From NCBI RefSeq assembly GCF_004526345.1, contig NZ_CP038213.1, forward strand, positions 2,294,001 through 2,358,000: a stretch of DNA of 64,000 nucleotides. The letters run 5' to 3'. This document shows, piece after piece, positions 7,539-16,661 of this stretch (positions are counted from its first letter, which is position 1; every line of letters begins with the position of its first letter). This DNA comes from Ornithinimicrobium flavum (GTDB lineage Bacteria > Actinomycetota > Actinomycetes > Actinomycetales > Dermatophilaceae). A model generated the notes under the pieces. That model saw only the letters and a program-made list of their open reading frames with translations, was not told the DNA's origin and ran no database searches. Both the position numbers and the translations under genes were made by a program.

Positions 7539-9004
7539 TTGACCCACGCCGTGAGCCCGTCCCTGCCCCGGACGGACGCGTCGACGCCCGCGCCCACCGA
7601 CCCGGCCAGGGTCGCCCTGGTGCTGCGCCTGCTGACGGTGGCCGCCTTCGTCGTGATCCTCAACGAGACGTTGATGCTCAACGCCCTGCCGTCCCTGATG
7701 GAGATCTTCGCCATCGACGCGGCTACCGGCCAGTGGCTCACGACCGGCTTCATGCTCACCATGGCCGTCGTCATACCCATGACGGGCTGGCTCCTGCAGC
7801 GGTTGAGCCTGCGGACGGCCTACGCGACGGCCATGGGCATGTTCATCGTCGGGACCGTGGTGTGCGCGGCCGCTCCCACCTTCTCGGTGCTGCTGGTGGG
7901 GCGGGTCGTGCAGGCCTCCGGCACGGCGGTGATGATGCCGCTGCTCATGACCTCGATCATGACCCTGGTCGAGCCCCAGCGCGCGGCCGGGTGATGGGCA
8001 ACCTCACCCTGGCCATGTCGGTGGCCCCCGCCCTGGGGCCCACGGTGTCCGGCATCGTCCTGGAGCTGGGCTCCTGGCGCTGGCTCTTCGGCCTGGTCCT
8101 GCCGATCGCGGTGCTGGTCACCGTGGTCGGGGTGCGGATGCTGGGCGGTGGCGCCCCGGGCCGTCCCGCCCGGCTGGACCTGGTGTCCGTCGTCCTGACC
8201 GCCGTCGGCTTCGGCGGCCTGGTCTACGGGCTGTCGGCCTTCGGCAAGGGGTCGGGCGGCGGGTCCGGCGCCACCCCGCTCCTGGTGCTGCTCGTGGGGC
8301 TGGTCACGCTGGCCTCTTCGTCCGGCGCCAGGTGGTGCTGCAGCGTCGCGGCGAGCCCTTCCTGGACTGCGCACCCTGAAGGTCCGGCGCTACGTCGTCG
8401 CCCTCGTCCTGCTCTGCCTGGCCTTCATGGCGCTCATCGGGACGATGATGCTGCTGCCGATCGCGTTCCAGGACGTCCGCGGGATGACGACCCTCCAGTC
8501 AGGGCTCATGCTCCTGCCCGGGGCCCTGACGATGGGGCTGCTCGGGCCGGCCGTGGGCCGGCTCTACGACCGGTTCGGGCCCCGTCCGCTCGTGGTGCCC
8601 GGTGCCGTGGTGGTCGCCGGTCGCTGCTGGGTATGGCGCTCACCGTCCAGCAGGCGCCCTGGTGGGCTCTCGTGGGCTGCACAGCCTGATGAGCCTCGGC
8701 CTCTCCTTCCTGTTCACCCCCGCCTTCACCGCCGGGCTCGGTCGCTGCCGACCCGGCTCAGCTCGCACGGCAGCGCCCTCCTGGGGGCGGGGCAGCAGGT
8801 CGCAGGGGCGGCGGGCGCCGCCCTCGTCGTGACCGTCATGCAGGTCACCGCGGCGGCCCTCGCCACGGACGGGTGGGGGCCACCGACGCGACCGGCGGTG
8901 GCATCCGTGCCGGTCTGCTCGTGGGCAGCGCGCTCGCGGCGGGGCTGGTCGTCCTGTCCCTCCTGGTGCGCCGGCCCGAGCACACGTCATACCCCAGCCC
9001 CTAA
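7539..9004 (+). pseudogene. DHA2-type MFS multidrug efflux transporter, frameshifted as read
   Basis: The pieces assemble to about 488 residues of a 14-helix drug:proton antiporter (EmrB/QacA/LfrA group). They include LNETLMLNALPSLMEIFAID, TTGFMLTMAVVIPMTGWLLQ, AMSVAPALGPTVSGIVLELG (motif C) and PIAFQDVRGMTTLQSGLMLL. The start is TTG at 7539, six bases after ACGGAG; a GTG at 7551 is the alternative. The last segment ends in YPSP and TAA at 9004. At least six frame switches (near 7990, 8320, 8370, 8625, 8675, 8745 and 8875) make the gene unreadable as given. Because neighbouring dnaG is broken in the same way, sequence error is likely, but for this dispensable gene real decay cannot be excluded. 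Confidence 0.75.
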
Positions 9005-9013
9005 CCTGGGGCC

Positions 9014-9967
9014 ATGGTCAAGGCGAGCAGCCCCGCGACCGAGCTAGAGGTCGGCGGGCGCACGGTGCGGATCTCCAATCCGGACCGGGTCTATTCCCCG
9101 AGCCCGGCCTGACCAAGATCGACCTCGTCCGCTACTACCTGGACGTGGGTGACGGCATCGTCAAACGCGCTGCGGGAGCGGCCGTGCATGCTGCACCGCT
9201 TCCCGGACGGCACGACCGGGGAAACGGGTCCACCAGAAGCGGCTCCCGCGCGGCGCGCCGGAGTGGATGGAGACGGTCCGGTTGCACTTCCCCCGCTACG
9301 ACCTGCACGCCGACGAGCTGTGCGTGACCGAGCTGGCGCAGGTCATCGGTGCGTGCAGATGTCGACCGTGGAGTTCCACCGTGGAACAGCCGGCGGGGCA
9401 CGTCGAGGAGCCGGACGAGTGGCGGATCGACCTCGACCCGGGGACCGGTGCGACTTCGCCACCGTCCGCCGGGTCGCCGGCGTGGCCAAGGACGTGCTCG
9501 AGGAGCTGGGGGCCACAGGCTGGCCGAAGACCACCGGGTCCAAGGGCATCCACGTCTACGTGCGCATCCGGCCCGACCACGGCTTCCGCGACGTACGCCG
9601 GGCCGCTCTCGCCTTCGCCCGGGAGGTCGAGCGCCGCACCGAGGAGGCGACCACCGTGTGGTGGCGCAAGGACCGTGACCCGGCCAAGGTCTTCGTCGAC
9701 TTCAACCAGAACGCGCGCGACCACACCATCGCCGCGGCCTACTCGATCCGGGCCACCCCCGACGCCCGGGTCTCCGCCCCACTGCGCTGGGACGAGGTGC
9801 CCGACTGCGACCCCCGCGACTTCACGGTGCTCACCATGCCCGGGCGCTTCGCCGACCTCGGCGACCTGCACGCCGGCATCGACGACGCGGTGTTCGACAT
9901 CGCCCCGCTGCTGGAGTGGGCGCAGCGTGACGAGGCGGCGGGACAGCCGACCCCCGAACCGGACTGA
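9014..9967 (+). pseudogene. LigD-type NHEJ polymerase domain protein, frameshifted as read
   Basis: The reassembled protein of about 317 residues is a LigD polymerase (PolDom, archaeo-eukaryotic primase) domain standing alone. Segments include HFPRYDLHADELCVTELAQV, EWRIDLDPGTG (metal-binding DxD), GSKGIHVYVRI and RDHTIAAAYSIRATPDA. These enzymes add ribonucleotides when broken ends are joined. No ligase or nuclease domain and no Ku gene is visible nearby. The ATG at 9014 follows TAACCT at six bases, so it is leaderless. Frame switches occur near 9095, 9165, 9230, 9350 and 9450; the first is one missing T in a conserved YFPEPG motif. From about 9480 to the stop the frame is intact. Confidence 0.75.
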
Positions 9968-10035
9968 GGGACGGGCCGCCGCCGGCGGCACGGCTCGACG
10001 AACGGGTCCACGTCACGACAAGGGAAGGACGATCG

Positions 10036-10475
10036 ATGGTGCACGACCGGACAGGTGGGTTCACGGAGGTGGAGCGCGCTGCGATCAAGGAGCGGGCCGC
10101 CGAGCTGCGCGCCGAGAAGGGGGCAGGAAGGCGGCGGCCGCGCTGGAGGACCTGCTGACGAGCATCGAGGCGATGCCTGCGGACCAGCGGGCCGTGGCCG
10201 AGCGCATCCACGTCATCGTCTCCGAGGTGGCGCCGGACCTCCGGGCGAAGACCTGGTACGGACAACCGGCCTGGACGAACGCCGAGGGCAAGGTCGTGGT
10301 GTTCTTCCACTCCGCCGACAAGTACGGCACCAGGTACAACACCCTGGGGTTCGAGGAGGCGTCCCACCTCGACGACGGCGTCATGTGGCCCACGGCCTAC
10401 GCGATCACCGGTCCCCTCGGTGCTGCCGAGGAGGACAGGATCGCCGAGCTCGTGAGGAGGGCGGCGGGAGCCTGA
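10036..10475 (+). CDS. DUF1801 family protein (one missing G near 10121)
   Basis: This protein of about 146 residues contains VIVSEVAPDLRAKTWYGQPA and VVVFFHSADKYGTRYNTLGF, which fit the DUF1801 / YdhG-like family, small alpha-beta proteins of unsettled function sometimes called iron-chaperone-like. GGAAGGAC precedes the ATG at 10036. The first 28 codons are in a different frame from the rest. The run GAGAAGGGGGCAGG has five G after GAGAA, where six would restore EKGGRKAAAAL, a textbook homopolymer undercall. Confidence 0.7.
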
Positions 10476-10493
10476 GGGCCGCGGAGGCTCCCC

Positions 10494-11920
10494 TCACCCG
10501 GCGTGCTGGACGTCGACCACCAGGCGCAGGGGCTCCTGGAGCAGGAAGACGCGGTAGGGCCGTGGGCCGTCCTCCAGCCCGACGAAGAGCTGCAGCTGGC
10601 CCTCGAACGGCGTGGTCCGGATCACCTCGTAGACGCCGTCGAGCCGGTGGGTGTCCAGGCCGAAGTCGCCGTCGTCGTAGACCGGGTCACCCGGCTCGGG
10701 GTAGGCCATGCCCGTCACCACCAGCTCGAGCACCGAGTCCCCGGCGATCAGCATCGGCAGGCCGGAGCCGTCCCGCACCGGCTCCTCGGTGTACCGCGCC
10801 AGCCAGGTGGGAGTCGTGGTGCCGGTGAGGTCGAGCACCACACGGTCGAACCCGTCGTTCAGACCGGCCCGGACGGTGGGCGCGAGCAGGTCACCCCCTG
10901 AGCCTGGCCACCCGGGGCTCGTGACCACCACGTCCGGTGCCGTGAACCCGGCCAGGACCTCGTCGGAGCCGGTGCTGGTGGGTGGGTCGGGCACCGCCGG
11001 CGGTGGCACGGGTGCTGCGGGGGTGCTCGGGGCGGTCGGGCCGGGGTCGGTGGTGGGAGGGGCCGACGGCTCGGCGGTGGGCGCGGTGGACGGCTCGGTG
11101 GTCGGCCCCGTCGGCGGCTCGTCGGTCGGCGTCGCCGGACCCGTCGTGCCCTCGTCCGGGTCGGTGGTCTCCTCCACGAGGGACGGACCGGCCGCCTCGT
11201 GCTCCCCGACGTCGACCGACAGCAGCAGCCAGTGCCCGCCCAGCAGGTGGATCGTCCCGCCCTCGGGCAGGACCTCGAGCCAGAAGTCCTCGGCGACCTG
11301 GGCCGCCTCCGGGCAGCCCTGGTCGTCGGTCGCCAGCGACGCGCTCCCGTCGAAGGCCCCGCCGAGGTGAGGTCGAGCTCCTCCTGGAACCAGCCCCCGC
11401 CGCACCCGTCGGCGAGGAACCCCCAGCCGCGCGCCGTTCCCTGGTCTGCGAAGGTGAAGACGGTCCGGGCACCGGAGCCCACGACGTCGGGAGCGGCGCG
11501 GTCGCTGCCGTAGATCTGGTTGGTCAGGGTCCAGCTCGTGCCGGCGAGCTCGTCCTCACCGGGCACCCGCAGCGCGCTGATCGAGGTGGGGTCGGCGTCG
11601 GGGGCGTCGGGAGCGGCCAGCACGAAGGTCGTCAGCCCGCTGGGGACGGTGGCGACCTGGGGCTCACGCTCGCCCACCGTCCCGCCGAAGAACCCGGCCT
11701 GCCACACGAGGCCTCCCACGGTGAGCGCCGCGGCGGCTGCGACCAGGCCCGCGCCTGCGCGCCGACGGCTGCGGCGGCGACGTCCGTCGGCCCACGACCG
11801 GTGCGGCTCGACGGTGCTCTCCCGGTCCGGCCACGACGCGTCCTCGAGCAGCTCGCGGACGAAGTCCGACCCGTGGCCCTCACGCTCGGACGGGGAACGC
11901 TGCGTGTCCCACCCGGTCAT
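10494..11920 (-). CDS. Membrane-anchored AMIN-like domain protein paired with an ECF sigma factor (one frameshift)
   Basis: The protein has about 475 residues. The N-terminus (FVRELLEDASWPDRESTVEP) is cytoplasmic and followed by basic residues and one membrane segment (AGAGLVAAAAALTVGGLVW). An outer domain follows, then a long Pro/Thr linker (TDEPPTGPTTEPSTAPT), then a C-terminal AMIN-like domain (GFDRVVLDLTG, GVYEVIRTTPFEGQLQLFVG, LRLVVDVQHAG). The ATG overlaps the sigma-factor stop (ATGA), so it is the likely anti-sigma or signalling partner; that role is inference. A frame switch near 11370 next to a G run splits the gene. Confidence 0.7.
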
Positions 11921-12423
11921 CGACGACCCTCCTCCTCGGCCTCGACGGCGGCGTGCGCCGCCAGCTCCGTGCGCATCCGGGCGATCGCCTGGTGGGACAG
12001 GCTCTTGACGGTGCCGACGGCCACGCCCATGACCTCGGCCGCCTGCGCCTCGGTTAGGTCCTCGAAGTAGCGGAGCACGAGCGCGGCCCGCTGCCGGGGC
12101 GGCAGGGCCCGCAGCACGTCGTGCACCTCCGCCTCCCTCGCCCGTCGGTCCGCCCCGTCGTCCTGCCCCCTCTCCGGCAGGTGGTCCACCGTGAGCTCTC
12201 GCCGGTTGCGGCGCCACCACGACACCCGCTGCCGGTAGATCACCGTGCGCACGAAGGCGTCCGGGTGCTCCACCTTCTCCCACCGGTCGGCGAGGGCGAT
12301 GAGGGCCTCCTGGAGGAGGTCCTCGGCCTGGTCGGCGTCTCCACACATGAGGTATGCCGCGCGACGGAGGCGACCCTGCCGGGACAGCACGAACTCGGTG
12401 TAGGCAGGGTCGGTCGTCGTCAC
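11917..12423 (-). CDS. SigE-family ECF RNA polymerase sigma factor
   Basis: This 168-residue protein contains sigma region 2 (QGRLRRAAYLMCGDADQAED, LLQEALIALADRWEKV) and region 4 (LPPRQRAALVLRYFEDLTEA, MGVAVGTVKSLSHQAI) joined by a short linker. It is the small SigE-type ECF group common in Actinobacteria and should direct RNA polymerase to a stress or envelope regulon. GGAGAGGAGG stands four bases before the GTG start. The stop overlaps the ATG of a membrane protein. A second pair of the same build lies at 22031-23358. The target promoters are unknown. Confidence 0.9.
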   Translation of the reverse strand: MTTTDPAYTEFVLSRQGRLRRAAYLMCGDADQAEDLLQEALIALADRWEKVEHPDAFVRTVIYRQRVSWWRRNRRELTVDHLPERGQDDGADRRAREAEVHDVLRALPPRQRAALVLRYFEDLTEAQAAEVMGVAVGTVKSLSHQAIARMRTELAAHAAVEAEEEGRR

Positions 12424-12487
12424 GGCGCCTCCTCTCCGGACGTCGACGGTGCTGTCACCACTGTGTCGCAGCCGGGGCCCGGATGGT

Positions 12488-13222
12488 TCAGTCCACGCCG
12501 AAGGCGCGCCTCAGGAACCGGACGGAGTCCTCCATCCAGCCCCCCACCACCGGCTCGACCATCTCGGGCCGCCCGCCGGCCGTGTGCCGCCGGGCGAGGC
12601 TCAGCCCGTGCACGCCCTCGGGGTAGAGGTGTGCCTCGAAGGGGACACCGTGCCGGTCCAGGGCGGCGAGCAGCTCCAGCGAGTGGCGCACGGGCACGAC
12701 CTCGTCGGGCACGGTGTGGAAGACGAAGGTCGGCGGCGTCCGTGCGTCCAGCTCGCCCAACACGTCGCCGATCTGCTTGCCCAGGAGGGCCCCCAGCTCC
12801 TCCAGGACGACCGGGTAGCCCAGGACGAGGGCGTCCGGAGGGTCGTCCTGCCCGGCCGCGAGGCTGACCGCCAGGTGCCCGCCGGCCGAGAAGCCCGCGA
12901 CGGCCAGCTGCTCCGGGGCCAGGGCCACCTCGTCCGTGTGCCGACGCAACCAGCGCAGCGCGGCCCGTCCGTCGGCGCGGGAGCGCGCGACCGGGACGTC
13001 CGGCCCCACGGCATACCGGAGCACGAAGGCGTTGAAGCCGGCGGCGAGGTAGGCCAGCGCCACCGGCTCCGCCTCCCGGTCCGAGGTCAGCAGATAGCCC
13101 CCGCCGGGGAGCACGAGGACACCCGGGCGGCGCCGGACGTCCGGCAGCTCCTCGCTGGGGTCCTGGACGTAGGCGGTCAGGACGGCCTCGTGCTCGCCCA
13201 CCCGGTGCGTCGTGACCTTCAT
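12488..13222 (-). CDS. Alpha/beta hydrolase, acetyl-esterase type
   Basis: This 244-residue cytoplasmic hydrolase carries VLVLPGGGYLLTSDREAEPV (oxyanion region), the nucleophile motif AGFSAGGHLAVS (serine near residue 121), TVPDEVVPVRHS (acid) and YPEGVHGLSLA (catalytic histidine). It matches the BD-FAE/acetylxylan-esterase-like group. The substrate is unknown. Its ATG overlaps the stop of the kinase-like gene by four bases, so it is the last gene of a coupled operon that begins with the DUF2277 gene. Confidence 0.85.
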   Translation of the reverse strand: MKVTTHRVGEHEAVLTAYVQDPSEELPDVRRRPGVLVLPGGGYLLTSDREAEPVALAYLAAGFNAFVLRYAVGPDVPVARSRADGRAALRWLRRHTDEVALAPEQLAVAGFSAGGHLAVSLAAGQDDPPDALVLGYPVVLEELGALLGKQIGDVLGELDARTPPTFVFHTVPDEVVPVRHSLELLAALDRHGVPFEAHLYPEGVHGLSLARRHTAGGRPEMVEPVVGGWMEDSVRFLRRAFGVD

Positions 13223-14352
13223 CGGGAATCCTCTCGCGTGGTGAAGGCGGGGTAGCCGGGCAGCTCCAGCGACCGACCCTCCCGCCAGGTGCGCATCGCC
13301 CAGGCCAGCGCCTCCTCGCAGGCGGCGGCCACGTCGGGCAGCTCCTCGGCGCACTCCCGGACGACCCAGCGCCAGCGGCGGACGAGCAGTCCCCGGAAGG
13401 GCGGGCCGACGCGGCCTTCCGGGGCCATCGTGCGGTCCGCGAGGGCGCCGTCGAGCAGCCAGAGCGTGCCGCTCAGGACCCAGGCCGCCACCGCGACCCG
13501 GACCTGTCGGGGCCACTCGGAATCCTGCGCCAGCCCCGGGAGCTGGGCCTCGGCGCCCGCGGTGAAGGCGGCCAGCATCGAGCTCGTCAGACCCGGCGGC
13601 GGGGTGAAGACGCACCAGCACGTCGAGAAGGGCTCGGCCGCGTAGGCCGCCTCGTACGCCGCGTGCCGCACACCGGCCCCCTCCAGGTCCAGGAAGCGGA
13701 TCCCGTCCGGCGTGGTCACCGCGTTGTCCGGGCAGGTGTCCCCCGGTGCGAGCACGTGACGGTCGGTGTCCTCCTCGAGCCGCTCGACCGCGTCCAGGAT
13801 CTCCGCGGTCGCGGCGGCCGCGTGCCGGACGCCGGCGACCTCCTGCAGCCGCGACAGCCCCGAGCGCGGGTAGTCCCGGCGGACCTCGCGGTCCTGGATG
13901 ACGGCGCCGCCGAGCTCCCGCGTCGCCCGGGCCAGCACCTCGGGGGCCGACCGCAGGGTCCGCCCCAACGCCCCCGCCCAGGCGAGCGTCCGCTGGTATG
14001 CGGTGTCCGCGTCGCCCCCCAGGAGCACGTCGGCCAGCGTCGGGGAGGTGCCGAGGTCCTCCATGACCAGCGACCGCGTGCGGTCGTCGCTGGCCAGCAG
14101 CCGGGGGGCTCCCGGCAGGTGGGCCAGACCGACCTTCTCCCTCGTGTAGCCCATGGCGGCCCGCGACCCGGGGGGCTGCGGCAGGAACCGCTTGGTCACC
14201 ACCGACGTGCCCCACCCGGCCGGCCCGGCGAGCACCGGGCGCCGCTGCACTTGCGACCGGGTCGAGCCGCCCAGGTCCGTGGCCCCGCCGAGGCGCACCC
14301 CGGGCGGCCACCAGGCCTCGGGTGGCGGCACGGGATCCTCCGGTCTGCTCAC
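13219..14352 (-). CDS. Aminoglycoside-phosphotransferase-fold (kinase-like) protein
   Basis: This 377-residue protein has the catalytic-loop pattern of the APH/choline-kinase fold: LAPGDTCPDNAVTTPDG (catalytic Asp and Asn) followed by IRFLDLEGAGVRH, where DLE replaces the usual DFG/DWE. The N-lobe lysine candidate is in SVVTKRFLPQ and is followed by REKVGLAHLPGAPRLLA and SLVMEDLG. It probably phosphorylates a small hydroxylated molecule; it need not confer antibiotic resistance. Start and stop both overlap neighbours (GTGA with the nitronate monooxygenase, ATGA with the esterase), so it is translated in step with them. No known pathway joins these genes. Confidence 0.75.
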   Translation of the reverse strand: MSRPEDPVPPPEAWWPPGVRLGGATDLGGSTRSQVQRRPVLAGPAGWGTSVVTKRFLPQPPGSRAAMGYTREKVGLAHLPGAPRLLASDDRTRSLVMEDLGTSPTLADVLLGGDADTAYQRTLAWAGALGRTLRSAPEVLARATRELGGAVIQDREVRRDYPRSGLSRLQEVAGVRHAAAATAEILDAVERLEEDTDRHVLAPGDTCPDNAVTTPDGIRFLDLEGAGVRHAAYEAAYAAEPFSTCWCVFTPPPGLTSSMLAAFTAGAEAQLPGLAQDSEWPRQVRVAVAAWVLSGTLWLLDGALADRTMAPEGRVGPPFRGLLVRRWRWVVRECAEELPDVAAACEEALAWAMRTWREGRSLELPGYPAFTTREDSR

Positions 14353-15371
14353 GGGCGCAGGTCCCGGACGATCTCGCGGGCGGACCGGTCCTGCGCGGCC
14401 CGCCACCCCGAGCCGGCCCAGACGTGGATGCCGTGCACGTCACCGGCCTCGGCGGCGGCACGACGGATCGGCCTGGTCACCTGGTCGACGACCGGGAAGG
14501 CGGAGGGGACCAGGCCCTCGAGCTCCTCGACCCAGGCGTTGCGGACCGCGCCCGCGACCCGGCCGGTGAAGGCCCGCGTGGTCACCCGGTGGGTGAGGTT
14601 GGGGTCGCGCAGGGCGGCCCGGTAGGTCGGCGAGGTCCCCGCCTCCGTCGCCAGCAGGAGCGCCGTCCCGACCTGGACCGCGACCGCCCCGGCGGCCAGC
14701 GCCCGGCGGACGTCCCCCGACGTCGTGACGCCCCCGGCGGCGACGAGCGGCAGGTCGACCTGCGGCCCGAGCAGCTCCAGCAGCCCGAGGTGGTCCACCG
14801 GGGTGGGTTCCGCCTGCGGGTCGTGCGTCGCGCGGTGCCCGCCCGCCTCCTGACCCTGCACCACGAGCGCGTCGACACCGACCGCCAGGGCGTCCCGCGC
14901 CTCGGCCGGCGAGGTGACGGTCGCGTGGACCTCGCACCCGACGGCCTGCCACCGTCGGACCGTCGCGGCGTCGGGCAGGCCGAAGGTGCACGAGACCACC
15001 GCCGGCGCGAAGGTCTCCACGAGCTGCACCTTCGCCTCCCAGCCGTCGGTGTCGCCCCAGACCGGGTGCCCCGGCTCGACCCCCAGCGCCGCGGCGCGGG
15101 GAGCTAGGCGGGCGCGCAGGTCGGCGACGGCGTCCTCGTGCCTCTCCCGGTCCGGGAGGGCGGGGACGAAGAGGTTGACCCCGAAGGCCCGGTCCGTGAG
15201 GTCACGCGTGTGCACCAGGTCGGTGGCCAGCTGCTCGGGGCTGCGGTAGCCGGCGGCCAGCATGCCCAGGCCGCCGGCGTCGCTGACCGCGGCGACCAGC
15301 AGGGGGGTGCTGACGCCACCGGCCATCGGCGCCCCGACGACGGGGACCGGCAGGTCGGTCAGGAGGGTCAT
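14349..15371 (-). CDS. Nitronate monooxygenase (NPD family flavoprotein)
   Basis: This 340-residue TIM-barrel FMN enzyme has the N-terminal PVVGAPMAGGVSTPLLVAAV and GGLGMLAAGYRSP typical of class I nitronate monooxygenases/2-nitropropane dioxygenases. VVQGQEAGGHRATHD (catalytic and FMN-binding His region), LVAAGGVTTSGDVRRALAAG and VQVGTALLLATEAGTSP follow. It oxidises nitronates such as propionate-3-nitronate to protect the cell; the exact substrate is not shown. It overlaps dgt (ATGA) upstream and the kinase-like gene (GTGA) downstream. Confidence 0.85.
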   Translation of the reverse strand: MTLLTDLPVPVVGAPMAGGVSTPLLVAAVSDAGGLGMLAAGYRSPEQLATDLVHTRDLTDRAFGVNLFVPALPDRERHEDAVADLRARLAPRAAALGVEPGHPVWGDTDGWEAKVQLVETFAPAVVSCTFGLPDAATVRRWQAVGCEVHATVTSPAEARDALAVGVDALVVQGQEAGGHRATHDPQAEPTPVDHLGLLELLGPQVDLPLVAAGGVTTSGDVRRALAAGAVAVQVGTALLLATEAGTSPTYRAALRDPNLTHRVTTRAFTGRVAGAVRNAWVEELEGLVPSAFPVVDQVTRPIRRAAAEAGDVHGIHVWAGSGWRAAQDRSAREIVRDLRP

Positions 15372-16660
15372 GCCGGGCCCCCGGGGGCGGTCCGGCCGAG
15401 GACCGCGAGGGCGCGGGCGTCGGACAGGGAGGCGACCTGGTCGACGACCGCCCGCAGCAGTGCGGGGTCGTCCCCTCGTCCGGCCGCGTCGTCCCACGCC
15501 TCCCGGTGCACCGGGTCGAGCAGCCCGGGGTCGGCCCGGTAGCGCTCCACCAGGGTGGTGAGGACCTCCCGCTCGGTGTCCATGACCATCCGGCGCTCCT
15601 CGCTGAGCATGACGAAGTGGGCCGCCACCGCCTTGAGCGCCGAGGCCTGCGCCCGGACCCGGTCGGGCACCACGAGATCGGCGGCGTAGCGGGTGAGCAC
15701 GCCCGGGCCGTAGCGCTCCCGGGTGGCCAGCTCGACCGTGTGCACGAAGTGCCCGATGAGGCGGCTCGTCATGTCCTTGAGCGCGGCGAGGTCGGCCCGG
15801 GTCCCGGTATGCCGGTGCGGCACCGCGCCGCTGCCGACCACCCCGGCGAGCGCCTCCCGGAGCAGCTCGACCTCCAGGTCGGGGGCGTACCACGCGTGCG
15901 CCACCTCGGCCACGACCCGCTGGACCTCGGTGTCGCGCAACGCCTCCGGTGGGACGCGGCCGGAGGCGATCCCGTCCTCCACGTCGTGCACGCAGTAGGC
16001 GACGTCGTCCGCCCAGTCCATCACCTGGGCCTCGAGACACCGTCGGAGCGGATCACCCTGCGGCGCCCCGACTCTCAACCAGGCGAAGACGTCGGTGTCG
16101 TCGTCGTAGACGCCGAACTTCGGCGACCCGTCCCCCAGCGGGCCGCCGCCCCGGGTCCACGGGTACTTGGTCGCGGCGTCCAGGCTGGCGCGGGTCAGGT
16201 TCAGCCCGGCGGAGCGGCCGTCGGCGTGGGTGCGCTTGGCCTCCAGGCGGGTCAGCACCCGCAGCGTCTGCGCGTTGCCCTCGAAGCCACCGATCGACGC
16301 GGCCAGCTCGTCCAGCACGGCCTCGCCGTTGTGCCCGAACGGCGGATGACCGATGTCGTGGGCCAGGCAGGCGGTGTCCACGACGTCGGCGTCACACCCG
16401 AGGGCGGCGCCGAACTCGCGGCCGATCTGGGCCACCTCCAGGGAGTGCGTCAACCGGTTGCGGACGAAGTCGTCGCTGGTCGGCTGCACCACCTGGGTCG
16501 TCGCCGCCAGTCGGCGCAGTGCCGCGCTGTGGAGCACCCGGGCCCGGTCCCGCGCGAAGTCGTGGCGGTCGGCCCGCTTCTGCGCCGGGTCCTCGGCGAC
16601 CCACCGCTCCCGGTCCGCCGCGGTGTACCCGGTGCCGTCCGGGTCGGGAACCCCCGGCAC
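15368..16660 (-). CDS. dgt: Deoxyguanosinetriphosphate triphosphohydrolase-like protein
   Basis: This 430-residue HD-domain enzyme cleaves dNTPs to deoxynucleoside and triphosphate. The motifs are FVRNRLTHSLEVAQIGREFG, TACLAHDIGHPPFGHNGEAV (metal-binding HD), DWADDVAYCVHDVEDGI and RMVMDTEREVLTTLVERYRA. I place the start at GTG 16660, one base after the stop of the upstream gene; the open frame continues to 16792 but without family similarity. Elsewhere in Actinobacteria dgt is often next to dnaG; here they are 8 kb apart. Its stop overlaps the nitronate monooxygenase start. Confidence 0.9.
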   Translation of the reverse strand: MPGVPDPDGTGYTAADRERWVAEDPAQKRADRHDFARDRARVLHSAALRRLAATTQVVQPTSDDFVRNRLTHSLEVAQIGREFGAALGCDADVVDTACLAHDIGHPPFGHNGEAVLDELAASIGGFEGNAQTLRVLTRLEAKRTHADGRSAGLNLTRASLDAATKYPWTRGGGPLGDGSPKFGVYDDDTDVFAWLRVGAPQGDPLRRCLEAQVMDWADDVAYCVHDVEDGIASGRVPPEALRDTEVQRVVAEVAHAWYAPDLEVELLREALAGVVGSGAVPHRHTGTRADLAALKDMTSRLIGHFVHTVELATRERYGPGVLTRYAADLVVPDRVRAQASALKAVAAHFVMLSEERRMVMDTEREVLTTLVERYRADPGLLDPVHREAWDDAAGRGDDPALLRAVVDQVASLSDARALAVLGRTAPGGPA

Positions 16661-16661
16661 C

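Noticed and set aside
13219..14352. Aminoglycoside resistance gene
   Set aside because: The kinase fold is visible, but the gene is embedded in a housekeeping-like operon and lacks features specific to known resistance enzymes.
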